A DNA stretch of 64,000 nt from Croceitalea sp947503285 (GCF_036985505.1 NZ_BTGQ01000008.1:101134-165133), one strand, 5' to 3'. Shown: positions 41,431 to 50,020, numbered from the stretch's first letter. Numbers and translations: made by a program. The notes: generated from the letters alone by a model not told the origin.

Positions 41431-42703
41431 TTTCAGTTTCATTTTTTTTACCATAGTCGGCAGGATATTTTAAAAAGGGCAATAGAAATAGTGCGGGTAA
41501 GGCCGCAATGACAACCCAAATGAAAAAGCCACCATAGCCTAACCATTCTTGCATGAATCCGCTTAACATTCCGGGCAACATCATGCCTAAGGCCATAAAT
41601 CCGGTAGCAATGGCATAATGGGAGGTTTTTGATTTACCTTCGGCAATATAAATCAGGTACATGAGAAAGGCGGCAAAGCCGAACCCGTAACCAAACTTTT
41701 CAAAAATTACGGTTATGGTAACGGCAATAGTATTCGTGGTTTGCGTCCAAGCTAAAATAGCATAAAGTATATTGGGTACGTTTAGCGATAAAATCATGGG
41801 AAGCATCCATTTTTTCAAGCCATCCCTAGAAATGAGGATACCCCCTAAAATACCTCCTATGGAGAGCATTATTACCCCTACTGTGCCAAAAATGGTCCCT
41901 AATTTTTCTGTGGAATAGGCTAACCCCCCACTTTCTAAAGGATCTAAAAGAAACGGCGCTGCCATTTTTACCAATTGTGACTCGCCCAATCGGTATGTTA
42001 AGATAAAAGCGAGTGCGATACCTATATTCGGTTTTTTGAAAAAGGAAACAAAGACCTCTAAAAAACCCTGTGGTTTATCAAGGACAATTTTGGTCGAACT
42101 TTCATATTTAGGAGTGGTAAAAAAGTTGGTGGCAGTTAGGGCCAACATTAAAAAGGCAGTTGCTGTCATCGTTACGCTCCACGCTTTGGTATTATCACCA
42201 TAATGGTTTTCTAAAAAACCCGCCAGAATTACAATAAGTCCCTCGCCAGTGACCATGGCCAAGCGGTAAAAAGTACTTCGAATACCCACAAAAAAAGATT
42301 GTTTTTTCTCGGAAAGCCCTATCATATAATAGCCATCAGAAGCGATATCATTAGTTGCAGAAGCGAAAGCAGCCATCCAAAAACAGGCAAGGGTAGTGGT
42401 AAAGAAGAGATTTGTTGGTAGGGTAAGGCCAACTCCGAACAACGCAAGCGCGATCAATAACTGCATCCATAAAAACCATTTGCGTTTGGTTCCTTTTAAA
42501 TCCACAAAAGGGCTCCACAAGGGTTTGAGTACCCATGGCAAATAGAGCCAACTGGTGTAAAGCCCGATGTCAGCATTGCTTATACCCAATTTTTTGTACA
42601 TAATGACCGATACGGTAACTACAATAACATATGGTAAGCCCTGTGTAAAATAGAGGATGGGTACCCATGCCCATGCCCATTTGTTCTTTTGTATTTCAGC
42701 CAT
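41423..42703 (-). CDS. AmpG-like MFS permease
   Basis: 426 residues, 12 transmembrane helices. 'WVPILYFTQGLPYVIVVTVSVIMYKKLGISNADIGLYTSWLYLPWVLKPLWSPFVD' at the start is the AmpG-type first helix pair (F-x-Q-G-x-P), and 'ACFWMAAFASATNDIASDGYYM' matches the A-x-x-x-D-I-A-x-D-x-Y segment of helix 4. AmpG imports GlcNAc-anhMurNAc and its peptides across the inner membrane. Here it lies 8 bp over the NagZ-like start and 11 bp after the GHL10 gene. Functional identity with AmpG is inference from motif and context. Confidence 0.88.
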   Translation of the reverse strand: MAEIQKNKWAWAWVPILYFTQGLPYVIVVTVSVIMYKKLGISNADIGLYTSWLYLPWVLKPLWSPFVDLKGTKRKWFLWMQLLIALALFGVGLTLPTNLFFTTTLACFWMAAFASATNDIASDGYYMIGLSEKKQSFFVGIRSTFYRLAMVTGEGLIVILAGFLENHYGDNTKAWSVTMTATAFLMLALTATNFFTTPKYESSTKIVLDKPQGFLEVFVSFFKKPNIGIALAFILTYRLGESQLVKMAAPFLLDPLESGGLAYSTEKLGTIFGTVGVIMLSIGGILGGILISRDGLKKWMLPMILSLNVPNILYAILAWTQTTNTIAVTITVIFEKFGYGFGFAAFLMYLIYIAEGKSKTSHYAIATGFMALGMMLPGMLSGFMQEWLGYGGFFIWVVIAALPALFLLPFLKYPADYGKKNETENG

Positions 42704-42714
42704 TTATTCTATAC

Positions 42715-44208
42715 TTAGTTCGGTTTGGTCAACGAAATCATCGTACTTCGGTTTCCAAAGGCATCTTCAATGACGATTGCCAGGTGTTTTTTTATTCTTT
42801 TGATGTTGGTGTCAAGGGTAATACATGAGTTAGCCCTATTCTTGGGAATGTACGCTTTTTTCAATAATTTTTTGGTTGCCTTGTTTTCGTTATAGACCAG
42901 TAGAAAGCGCGGAACCGAATCAAAATGTGATATACGGATTTCGATTTCCTTATCTTTTCTTACTGCACTGGTTACTATAGGGGTGGTAATACCTCGATTT
43001 TTTTTGATGGCCATAGGTGGGTGCAATGCCTCTTTTCGATAGAATTTTTTCTTCAGTTGCTTTTTGATATCATCACCAACATTCATCAATGATCTTGCAC
43101 TAAAAAATACATTGCCACCTATTTGTGGGGTATTGCGTGCCAAGGCGAGTTGTTTTGGGATCTCTGATTTATCGTTCCAAGCGTCGTCGGCATTATTTCT
43201 GATTTTATACGCTCCGTTGCCCATATATAAATTGGTGTTCTTCGTGTTCTTGGCCCACCATTTGGCTATGGTCTCATGCGAAGCTGCCGCATAATGCATA
43301 CTCCAATAGGCTTGGGGTACCATGTAATCTACCCAGCCTTTTTCCATCCAAAGCAATGGGTCGGCAAATAAATCCTCATAAGTCGTTTGCCCCGCATTGG
43401 TCGCTGAACCCTTCGGGTCGGTTGTATTGTTTTTCCAAACACCAAAAGGGCTTATGCCAAAACGGATCCATGGCTTTTTGGCCTTAATGGCCTTGTGGAC
43501 GTTTTTAACCAATGAGTCCACATTACTTCGGCGCCAAGCTGCCAAGCTTTGCCCAGATAACCTGTTTTCCTCATAAGAAAGCGAATCATTGAATACTTGA
43601 CCTGCAACTTTATATGGATAGAAATAATCATCAAAATGTATACCATCAACGGCGTAATTCCCGACCACTTCACTGACCACCTTTGTCAAGTGTTGCTGAA
43701 CCTCCTTTATTCCCGGGTCATAATAGTATTTGTTGCCATATTTCACCATCCAATTACGATTTTTAACGAAATCGTGGTTTTCGGCAAGTAGTGTGGTATC
43801 TAAATCAAAAGTTGCCCGGTACGGATTCAACCATGCATGAAATTGCATCCCCCTTTCATGGGTACGTTCAACCATCCATTCGAGAACATCTTGAAAATCC
43901 GTTTTTGGTTCACCTTCGGTACCACTTAAAAAACGCGACCATGGTGCTATTTCAGAGGGATAGAATGCATCACCGGCAGTTCTTACCTGCACAATCATGG
44001 TATTAAAGTTTAAATCCCCATAAAAATCCAAGAGTCTTAGAAAATCCGCTTTTTGCTTTTCTGTGGAATCCTCGCCTTGTTTCGGCCAATCAATATTAAC
44101 TACCGTAGCCACCCATGTACCCCGAAATTCCCGTTCTGGGTCTTTCTCATATTTTAAGCTGGCGCAAGAACCAAGTAGAATTATTAAACAGAATAAGATT
44201 TTTCGCAT
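42715..44208 (-). CDS. GHL10-family glycoside hydrolase lipoprotein (DigH-like)
   Basis: 497 residues. The lipoprotein signal ends 'IILLGSC-A' (Cys about 15). The barrel opens 'REFRGTWVATVVNIDWPKQGE', characteristic of GHL10 (formerly DUF187), with 'NFNTMIVQVRTAGDAFYPSEIAPWSRFLSG', 'FHAWLNPYRATFD', 'YYYDPGIKEVQQHLTKVVSEVV', 'VDGIHFDDYFYPY' (catalytic acid region) and 'FGISPFGVWKNN'. The C-terminal ~120 residues are beta-rich. The E. coli relative DigH (YddW) cleaves peptide-free peptidoglycan glycans. Its place in a recycling operon fits such a role on the envelope surface (inference). Confidence 0.88.
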   Translation of the reverse strand: MRKILFCLIILLGSCASLKYEKDPEREFRGTWVATVVNIDWPKQGEDSTEKQKADFLRLLDFYGDLNFNTMIVQVRTAGDAFYPSEIAPWSRFLSGTEGEPKTDFQDVLEWMVERTHERGMQFHAWLNPYRATFDLDTTLLAENHDFVKNRNWMVKYGNKYYYDPGIKEVQQHLTKVVSEVVGNYAVDGIHFDDYFYPYKVAGQVFNDSLSYEENRLSGQSLAAWRRSNVDSLVKNVHKAIKAKKPWIRFGISPFGVWKNNTTDPKGSATNAGQTTYEDLFADPLLWMEKGWVDYMVPQAYWSMHYAAASHETIAKWWAKNTKNTNLYMGNGAYKIRNNADDAWNDKSEIPKQLALARNTPQIGGNVFFSARSLMNVGDDIKKQLKKKFYRKEALHPPMAIKKNRGITTPIVTSAVRKDKEIEIRISHFDSVPRFLLVYNENKATKKLLKKAYIPKNRANSCITLDTNIKRIKKHLAIVIEDAFGNRSTMISLTKPN

Positions 44209-44264
44209 GTATGAATCCGCAATGGCTAAATATAAAGAACTTTAAATCGGTTTTTAATGTTGAA

Positions 44265-46199
44265 TTACATGAAATGGTGTCGTACAAAACCTTCCATTGC
44301 CGCATATTCGGCCAAGCCAAGTTTTCGATATTTGTCCGCGGTATTTTTGTTACGTTCTTCGGCCCTCATCCAAAATTCGCGGGTATCGTCACCTTGAAAC
44401 ATAACATTATCCTTTTGCGATTGATGGCAGAAAATAGCATTGCGTTTTTTAATGACCTGCGCCGGGCTCATGGGTACGGCCATTTCTATTTCGTGAATAT
44501 CCCACTCATGCCATGCCCCTCGGTACAGCCATACCCAACAGTCTTTCATGTAAGGTTCTGCCTTAAGGGTCTCTAATGCTGCAAAAACAGCATCTAAACA
44601 AACACTGTGGGTGCCATGCGGATCCGCGAGATCACCTGCGGCATAGATTTGATGCGGTTTGACCTTGCTGATAATATCGATCATGATATCGATGTCGGCT
44701 TGGGTCAAACCGTTCTTTTTGACCGTTCCGGTCTCATAAAAAGGAAGGTCTAAAAAATGGACATTGTCTTCATTCAGGCCCAAGTATCTGATTGCTGCAT
44801 AAGACTCACTTCTACGGATATTACCCTTGAGTTTTCTTACTTCTAGAGTATCGATACTACTTTCCGTTTTACTTTTTATCGCAGCAATAAGGGCTTCCGG
44901 TTCTTTTGAACCATTAATGCTTTTGGCTATTTCTGCATACTTTAGGGCTTCGGTATTCGTAACGGCAATATTACCGGAAGTCTGATAGGCTACATGCACA
45001 TCATGCCCTTGTTCAATAAGCCTATCGAACGTACCCCCCATTGAAATCACATCATCATCGGGGTGCGGACTAAAAATGATGACCCGTTTTTTTTCTGGAT
45101 TTGCCCTTTCTGGTCGATTGGAATCATCGGCATGGGGTTTGCCACCTGGCCAACCCGTAATGGTGCGCTGTAAACGGTTGAACATGTGAATGTTGAGGTC
45201 ATACGAGTCTTGTTGGGCCAAAAGACCTGACATACCATTATCGTTGTAGTCTTTATCCGTTAGGCTCAGAATGGATTTCCCCAGCGTGATACTCAACCAT
45301 AATACTGCTTTCGCGGTTAGGATCTCAGTCCATTCACAAGATTCATCTACCAGCCATGGGGTTTTGTTTCTGGTAAGTTTACTACCGGCACCATTGTCCA
45401 AGACAAAAGTACAGTTGCCGTGTTCTTGCAGATAAGTTGCAGGTACTTCTGACGAAATTTCGCCCTCAACGGTTTTTTTGATAATATCCGCCTTGTTCTG
45501 TCCCCAGCCCAATAAAACAATGCGTTTTGCACTTTGTACCGTGGCAATGCCCATGGTAATGGCGCGACGGGGTACATTGTCAATACCAAGAAAGGCAGGG
45601 GCCGCATCAACACGTGTGATATGATCTAAGGTGATCACACGGGTACCCGAATTGCGATGTGAGCCGGGTTCGTTGAACCCGATATGCCCTGTTCTACCAA
45701 TACCCAGTAGTTGAAAATCAAGTCCACCGGCATCCTTTATCTTACGTTCGTAGGCCAAGCAATAAGGAATGATGTCCTCACCGCTTAAAGTACCATCGGG
45801 GATGTTGATATTACCTTCTGGAATATCGATATGGTTGAACAAATGCTCATGCATAAAATACCAATAACTCTGGCGGTTATCTTTCTCCATAGGGAGGTAT
45901 TCATCTAAATTGAAGGTAATTACGTTCGCAAAACTGAGCCCTTCTTCCTTATGCATACGAACCAACTCTTCATAAACACGAATCGGGGAAGAACCCGTGG
46001 CAAGACCTAAAACGCAATTCTGTGCCTTGGCTTGTTTTTCCCTGATGAGTTCGGCGATTTCTTGGGCCACAATGATAGATGCATCACCAGAGCTATCAAA
46101 AATCACATTGTGTATTTTTTCGAAACGGGTCTCCTCGAACTGCCCGACCGGCCGGTACGAGATGTCAAAACGTTTTTGTTGTATTGTTGTGGTATCCAT
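44265..46199 (-). CDS. nagB: Glucosamine-6-phosphate deaminase fused to a LmbE/PIG-L deacetylase domain
   Basis: 644 residues, more than twice an ordinary NagB. Residues about 25-290 are the deaminase: 'LGLATGSSPIRVYEELV', 'NLDEYLPMEKDNRQSY', 'LLGIGRTGHIGFNEPGS' (catalytic Asp, His and Glu regions) and 'RAITMGIATVQSAKRIVLLGWGQNKA'. From about 365 to the end comes a LmbE/PIG-L domain with the zinc motif 'IFSPHPDDDVISMGGTF' (about 375-391) and 'ADPHGTHSVCLDAVFAAL'. PIG-L relatives remove acetyl groups from GlcNAc-containing compounds. The fusion could deacetylate GlcNAc-6-P and then deaminate it to fructose-6-P; no separate nagA is present in the window. This type of fusion is known in Bacteroidota genomes, but the role of the second domain is, as far as I know, unproven. 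Confidence 0.93.
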   Translation of the reverse strand: MDTTTIQQKRFDISYRPVGQFEETRFEKIHNVIFDSSGDASIIVAQEIAELIREKQAKAQNCVLGLATGSSPIRVYEELVRMHKEEGLSFANVITFNLDEYLPMEKDNRQSYWYFMHEHLFNHIDIPEGNINIPDGTLSGEDIIPYCLAYERKIKDAGGLDFQLLGIGRTGHIGFNEPGSHRNSGTRVITLDHITRVDAAPAFLGIDNVPRRAITMGIATVQSAKRIVLLGWGQNKADIIKKTVEGEISSEVPATYLQEHGNCTFVLDNGAGSKLTRNKTPWLVDESCEWTEILTAKAVLWLSITLGKSILSLTDKDYNDNGMSGLLAQQDSYDLNIHMFNRLQRTITGWPGGKPHADDSNRPERANPEKKRVIIFSPHPDDDVISMGGTFDRLIEQGHDVHVAYQTSGNIAVTNTEALKYAEIAKSINGSKEPEALIAAIKSKTESSIDTLEVRKLKGNIRRSESYAAIRYLGLNEDNVHFLDLPFYETGTVKKNGLTQADIDIMIDIISKVKPHQIYAAGDLADPHGTHSVCLDAVFAALETLKAEPYMKDCWVWLYRGAWHEWDIHEIEMAVPMSPAQVIKKRNAIFCHQSQKDNVMFQGDDTREFWMRAEERNKNTADKYRKLGLAEYAAMEGFVRHHFM

Positions 46200-46266
46200 T
46201 TTTTTTAGAATAAGCTTGATGTTAGATGATTTATGTGATGGTGAAGCCGTTTTTGAAATAGTGACC

Positions 46267-47205
46267 TCATTTTTCTTTTATCCAAACGGGTTTGAAATTT
46301 GATTCATGGGCTTTGCCGATGATGTTTCGATACAATTCGGGCCTTCTGGCATTTCGGTATCTGAACCCCCCGGCAAGGGGGATTTTTTCTTTAGTAAGGG
46401 TTGTCATCGCAATGGCATCATCAAAAGAGTTGACCTCAGTAAGCACTTCGCCATAGGGATCAATGATCATTGAATTCCCATTTTTCAAGTGTTCCCCATC
46501 ATATCCTATTGGGTTTGTGAAAACATAATACACGCCGTTGTCGTATGCCCTTGCCGGTAACCATCGCATCAACCATCTTCTTCCTTTGGGTCCGTCAAAT
46601 TCCAATCTCAGGGAAACCGGGTCTATTTCCCTATTTTGCCAAAATTCATCGGCTACATAATCCCTTCCGGGCATTGCCGAAGGGGTACATCCAGTGACAT
46701 GGGGCGCAAAAATGATTTCTGCTCCCAACAAGGCCGTTGCCCTTACATTTTCTATAATATTGTTATCGTAACAAATGAGGATGCCGCACTTCCAACCCAA
46801 TAAGTCAAATACCTCATAATGATTGCCGGCGGATAGGAATGGGCTAATAAAAGGGTGTAGTTTTCTAAATTTGGCTACAACCATGCCTCGATGCACGCAG
46901 ATATAGGTGTTGAACAGTTCTTTTCCCTCTTTTTCTACCAATCCCGCAAGAATGGCCAAATCATTGGCCTTCGAGATTTTCAGCAACTGTTCCGTACTTG
47001 GGCCATTCGGTACTTCTTCCGCCAAGTCAAGCAGTTGATCATAAGTTAGGTCCTTTGTGAAGGTATATGCCGTAATCGACATTTCATGAAAACTGATAAG
47101 GTCGGCCCCGCGATTGCCCGCCTCTTGAGCTAGGGCCTCTATTACGGATAAGTTGTAAGACTTATCCCCATCTTTAGGTTCAAACTGCGCTATCGCTACT
47201 TTCAT
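46267..47205 (-). CDS. Nitrilase-superfamily carbon-nitrogen hydrolase
   Basis: 312 residues with the complete Glu-Lys-Cys triad: Glu about 41 ('LISFHEMSITAY'), Lys about 115 ('VVAKFRKLHPF') and Cys about 145 ('CGILICYDNNI'). The substrate-loop 'RWLPARAYDNGVYYVFTNPIGYDGEHLKNGNSMIIDPYGEVL' is also standard. Members hydrolyse amides or carbamoyl groups, for example N-carbamoylputrescine or omega-amides; the specific substrate is not clear. It is the first gene of the minus-strand recycling operon, 67 bp before nagB, and faces the DeoR gene across a regulatory spacer. Confidence 0.9.
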   Translation of the reverse strand: MKVAIAQFEPKDGDKSYNLSVIEALAQEAGNRGADLISFHEMSITAYTFTKDLTYDQLLDLAEEVPNGPSTEQLLKISKANDLAILAGLVEKEGKELFNTYICVHRGMVVAKFRKLHPFISPFLSAGNHYEVFDLLGWKCGILICYDNNIIENVRATALLGAEIIFAPHVTGCTPSAMPGRDYVADEFWQNREIDPVSLRLEFDGPKGRRWLMRWLPARAYDNGVYYVFTNPIGYDGEHLKNGNSMIIDPYGEVLTEVNSFDDAIAMTTLTKEKIPLAGGFRYRNARRPELYRNIIGKAHESNFKPVWIKEK

Positions 47206-47232
47206 TATACCAATTTATACTCGTTTTCGGTA

Positions 47233-47240
47233 CAAATATA
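47233..47240 (-). promoter_or_regulatory. -7 promoter element of the nitrilase-nagB-anmK operon
   Basis: TATATTTG on the minus strand, a full match to TAnnTTTG, ends 27 bp before the ATG at 47205. The TTGCT repeats begin 7 bp behind it and cover the place of the -33 element. Confidence 0.55.
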
Positions 47241-47247
47241 AATAGTA

Positions 47248-47285
47248 TTTGCTGTTTTTTGCTTTTTTACTTGCTGTTTTTTGCT
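47248..47285. promoter_or_regulatory. Candidate DeoR-family operator: four TTGCT repeats
   Basis: A 15-bp sequence (TTGCTGTTTTTTGCT) occurs at 47249-47263 and again at 47271-47285, exactly 22 bp apart. Each contains two TTGCT units, so TTGCT repeats start at about 47249, 47259, 47271 and 47281: one per helical turn on one DNA face. It lies between the regulator gene and the divergent nitrilase-nagB operon. Tandem short direct repeats are the usual operator form for GlpR/AgaR-type DeoR proteins. Confidence 0.6.
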
Positions 47286-47342
47286 ATAAGTAACAATTAT
47301 TTAACCTAAAAACGGATTAAAACGGCAATTCAAGGAATTGTA

Positions 47343-47350
47343 TATCTTTG
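47343..47350 (+). promoter_or_regulatory. -7 promoter element of the deoR-murQ unit
   Basis: TATCTTTG matches TAnnTTTG and ends 19 bp before the ATG at 47370. No -33 TTTG at 19-21 bp. Confidence 0.5.
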
Positions 47351-47369
47351 TGGTCCGAAAGGAAAAACT

Positions 47370-48119
47370 ATGCTTAAAGAAGAGCGGCAACGAACTATTT
47401 TAAACGAGGTAGAGTTGCACAATAGGGTATTACTAACCGATATTGCCGAGAAACTAGACGTTTCCATCGATACGATTCGGCGAGACGTGAAAGAACTCGA
47501 TGCCGAAAACCGCCTGCGTAAAGTACATGGGGGCGCGGTTTCCCTAGGCTTTGCAAATTACAGCCCCGCTCGAAATAATGTGTATGCCTTAGAAGAAAAA
47601 ACGGTGATTGCCGAGAAAGCCGTAAAGTTGCTTAAAGAGAATAGCGTGGTACTGATTGATGGCGGTACTACCTGCTTGGAACTTGCACGTTTGCTACCCC
47701 CAAAGATTCAATTGACTTGTTTCACCTTAAGTCTGGCAGTAGCGAGTGAGTTATTGAACAAGCCGAACGTAGAAACCATATTCATCGGAGGTAAACTTTC
47801 AAAAGATTCCCAAATTGCCATTGGCTCCAGTGCAATTCACAACCTATCTGAAATCAAAACGGATTATGCCTTTATCGGTACGGGTTACGTGGATGCGGAT
47901 TACGGATTGACAGAACTCGATTGGGATATCGTACAGACCAAAAAAGCGGTTATCAATGCTTCAAAAAAACCAGTGTTATTGTGTATTTCCGAGAAGCTCA
48001 ACTCGCAACACCGGTATAAGACCTGCGAAATAAATGCGATTAATACCATGATTACCGAATTACCGCCGAGCCATCAATTATTGCGTCCTTTTAAAAATCA
48101 AAATATACGTTTGTTATAA
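47370..48119 (+). CDS. DeoR/GlpR family transcriptional regulator
   Basis: 249 residues. The N-terminal winged helix-turn-helix (about 1-57) is the DeoR signature: 'MLKEERQRTILNEVELHNRVLLTDIAEKLDVSIDTIRRDVKELDAENRLRKVHGGAV'. The C-terminal DeoR sensor domain follows: 'EKTVIAEKAVKLLKENSVVLIDGGTTCLELARLLP', 'VETIFIGGKLSKDSQIAIG', 'DYAFIGTGYVDADYGLTELDWDIVQTKKAVI'. Such domains bind phosphosugars. With murQ directly downstream (3-bp gap) and amino-sugar genes divergent, a phosphorylated amino sugar such as MurNAc-6-P or GlcNAc-6-P is the likely signal (inference). The nearby TTGCT repeats are the probable binding site. Confidence 0.93.
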   Translation: MLKEERQRTILNEVELHNRVLLTDIAEKLDVSIDTIRRDVKELDAENRLRKVHGGAVSLGFANYSPARNNVYALEEKTVIAEKAVKLLKENSVVLIDGGTTCLELARLLPPKIQLTCFTLSLAVASELLNKPNVETIFIGGKLSKDSQIAIGSSAIHNLSEIKTDYAFIGTGYVDADYGLTELDWDIVQTKKAVINASKKPVLLCISEKLNSQHRYKTCEINAINTMITELPPSHQLLRPFKNQNIRLL

Positions 48120-48122
48120 CTT

Positions 48123-48935
48123 ATGGAGTATACAAAAATCACGGAACAAGCATCACTTCACAATGATTTGGAACAACTTTCAACGGGTGATCTTTTGCAA
48201 AAAATCAATGAAGAAGACCAGAAAGTTGCCCAAGCCGTTACCAAGGTAATTCCTCAAATCGAAAAGCTGGTAGATGCTACCGTCGAACGTTTTCAAAAAG
48301 GCGGACGCCTTTTTTATATTGGGGCTGGTACTAGTGGTCGATTGGGTATTCTGGATGCGTCTGAGATTCCGCCAACGTTCGGCATGCCCCACGACCGTGT
48401 TATCGGAATTATCGCTGGAGGGGATATCGCGATACGAAAGGCGGTGGAATTTGCTGAAGATAATACCTTTCAGGCATGGAAAGATTTACAAGATTTCAAT
48501 ATTGATTCCAACGATGTATTGGTCGGTATTGCCGCTTCTGGTACGACACCTTATGTTTTAGGCGGCATTAGTGATGCCAAGGCCAATGGAATACTGACTG
48601 CCGGTATTACAAATAATCCGGGTGCTCCTTTGGCAGAGCAGGCCGATATACCCATTGCCATCAATGTAGGTCCCGAGTTTGTTACCGGAAGCACGCGAAT
48701 GAAGAGTGGTACCAGTCAAAAACTGGCTTTGAATATGATTTCGACAGCACTGATGATTCGAATTGGTAGGGTGAAAGGCAATAAAATGGTCGATATGCAA
48801 TTGAGCAACAACAAATTGGTGGACCGTGGCACGCGATATTTGGTAGAGGCCCTTAATTTAGAATATTCTGATGCCAAGGCCGCACTAAAAAAATATGGTT
48901 CCGTTCGTGAGGCGATTAGCGCGCTTAAATCTTAA
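48123..48935 (+). CDS. murQ: N-acetylmuramic acid 6-phosphate etherase
   Basis: 270 residues, slightly shorter than the ~300 of E. coli MurQ but complete. The SIS fold shows 'GGRLFYIGAGTSGRLGILDASEIPPTFG' (MurQ signature with the catalytic Glu), 'GIIAGGDIAIRKAVEFAEDN', 'DVLVGIAASGTTPYVLGGISDAKANGILTAGITNNPGAPLAEQADIPI' and 'PEFVTGSTRMKSGTSQKLALNMISTALMIRIGRV'. It removes the lactyl ether from MurNAc-6-P to give GlcNAc-6-P and D-lactate. It connects AnmK to the NagB fusion in this locus. It is co-transcribed with the DeoR regulator. Confidence 0.96.
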   Translation: MEYTKITEQASLHNDLEQLSTGDLLQKINEEDQKVAQAVTKVIPQIEKLVDATVERFQKGGRLFYIGAGTSGRLGILDASEIPPTFGMPHDRVIGIIAGGDIAIRKAVEFAEDNTFQAWKDLQDFNIDSNDVLVGIAASGTTPYVLGGISDAKANGILTAGITNNPGAPLAEQADIPIAINVGPEFVTGSTRMKSGTSQKLALNMISTALMIRIGRVKGNKMVDMQLSNNKLVDRGTRYLVEALNLEYSDAKAALKKYGSVREAISALKS

Positions 48936-48950
48936 TAATTGACTTTTGAT

Positions 48951-49349
48951 ATGAACTTATCAGGGAAATGGAAAGGTTATTATCAATACGGATTTGGTTA
49001 TGATTTAGACTTCTTTGGCAAAAAGGTAGCAATTGAAGTGGAAATCGTCGATGACAATGGCTCGATTTCTGGAAATTGTAAAGAAGAAAAAAGTGCTATT
49101 TCAATAGACGGTAAATCTGAAATTAGAGGCTTTTATGAAGGTGATACAATTTCATTCTTAAAGACCTATCCCTTTTCTACATCTGTCAATGAAAGTCACG
49201 AAATAGAATATTTCGGTGAGTTTGACGATACAAAGACTAAATTGTTTGGTAAATGGACCATCACTGAAATTGATTTACAGGATTTACTTGAATACAAAGA
49301 ATTAGGAGGAGAGGGGATTTGGTTTTTAGAAAAAGAGACTAATCTTTAG
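48951..49349 (+). CDS. Small soluble protein of unknown function
   Basis: The frame is open from a TTG at 48939, but the ATG at 48951 gives MNLSGKWKGYYQYG, a natural opening for 132 residues. There is no signal peptide and no membrane helix. The pattern is a small beta-barrel-like fold: 'LSGKWKGYYQYGFGYDLDFFGKKVAIEVEIVDDNGSISGNCKEE', 'IRGFYEGDTISFLKTYPFS', 'EIEYFGEFDDTKTKLFGKWTI'. The repeated 'G.W.G.Y.yG' and 'GkW.I' phrases suggest a lipocalin- or avidin-like barrel. It begins 15 bp after murQ and may be carried on the same transcript. Confidence 0.65.
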   Translation: MNLSGKWKGYYQYGFGYDLDFFGKKVAIEVEIVDDNGSISGNCKEEKSAISIDGKSEIRGFYEGDTISFLKTYPFSTSVNESHEIEYFGEFDDTKTKLFGKWTITEIDLQDLLEYKELGGEGIWFLEKETNL

Positions 49350-49470
49350 GGCCAGTGTTATTCTTGGCCTCTAGGTAATTGAGTTGGGAAGTCCATCGAA
49401 ATCATAATGAAAAACTAACAAATGGATTTAATGTTATTAGAACACTTCATAAAACAGTATAATACAACTA

Positions 49471-49989
49471 ATGGAATCTATAGAAATACAATTGGCGGGC
49501 GGGCACCCGAATTCTTTAGGAAATACCATCGCAGTAGTCGACCAAGTATTGGCCGATAATAAACATTTCGACGAACTCTTTAATTGTTATTTTAGTGCCG
49601 ATGAGGTAGTACGATTACGGGTTTCCAATGCCATGAAGCGGATTGCCAAGGTCAACCTAAAACTACTGTTACCTTATTTAGATAGGTTTCTGGAAGAAAT
49701 CTCAAGAATAGACCAAGCTTCTACACAATGGACTTTGGCACAGTTGTTTTTGATGTTGGAAAGGCATATGTCTGAAATACAACGTAAGCAGGCCAGTGAC
49801 ATTATGAAGCATAACCTTGCGAACCATGAAGATTGGATCGTACTGAACCAAACTATGGAAACCCTCGGGCGATGGGCCAAAAAAGATGCCAAATTAGCCA
49901 ATTGGCTGCTACCTCACTTAGAACGCCTGGCTAGTGACCCACGAAAATCAGTAGCCAAGAAGGCGAAAAAGACCCAAGATGCCCTATAG
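49471..49989 (+). CDS. HEAT/ARM-repeat-like helical protein
   Basis: 172 residues, all-helical. Regular ~35-residue helix pairs such as 'SADEVVRLRVSNAMKRIAKVNLKLLLPYLDRFLEEI', 'STQWTLAQLFLMLERHMSEIQRKQASDIMKHNL', 'DWIVLNQTMETLGRWAKKDAKLANWLLPHLERLA' and 'DPRKSVAKKAKKTQDAL' resemble HEAT or DNA-alkylation-repair-like repeats. No catalytic motif or export signal. It probably binds protein or nucleic acid; the partner is unknown. The 121-bp spacer before it shows no clear promoter. Confidence 0.65.
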   Translation: MESIEIQLAGGHPNSLGNTIAVVDQVLADNKHFDELFNCYFSADEVVRLRVSNAMKRIAKVNLKLLLPYLDRFLEEISRIDQASTQWTLAQLFLMLERHMSEIQRKQASDIMKHNLANHEDWIVLNQTMETLGRWAKKDAKLANWLLPHLERLASDPRKSVAKKAKKTQDAL

Positions 49990-50020
49990 TCAAAAGGAAC
50001 CACTACAATCATTGATTCAT

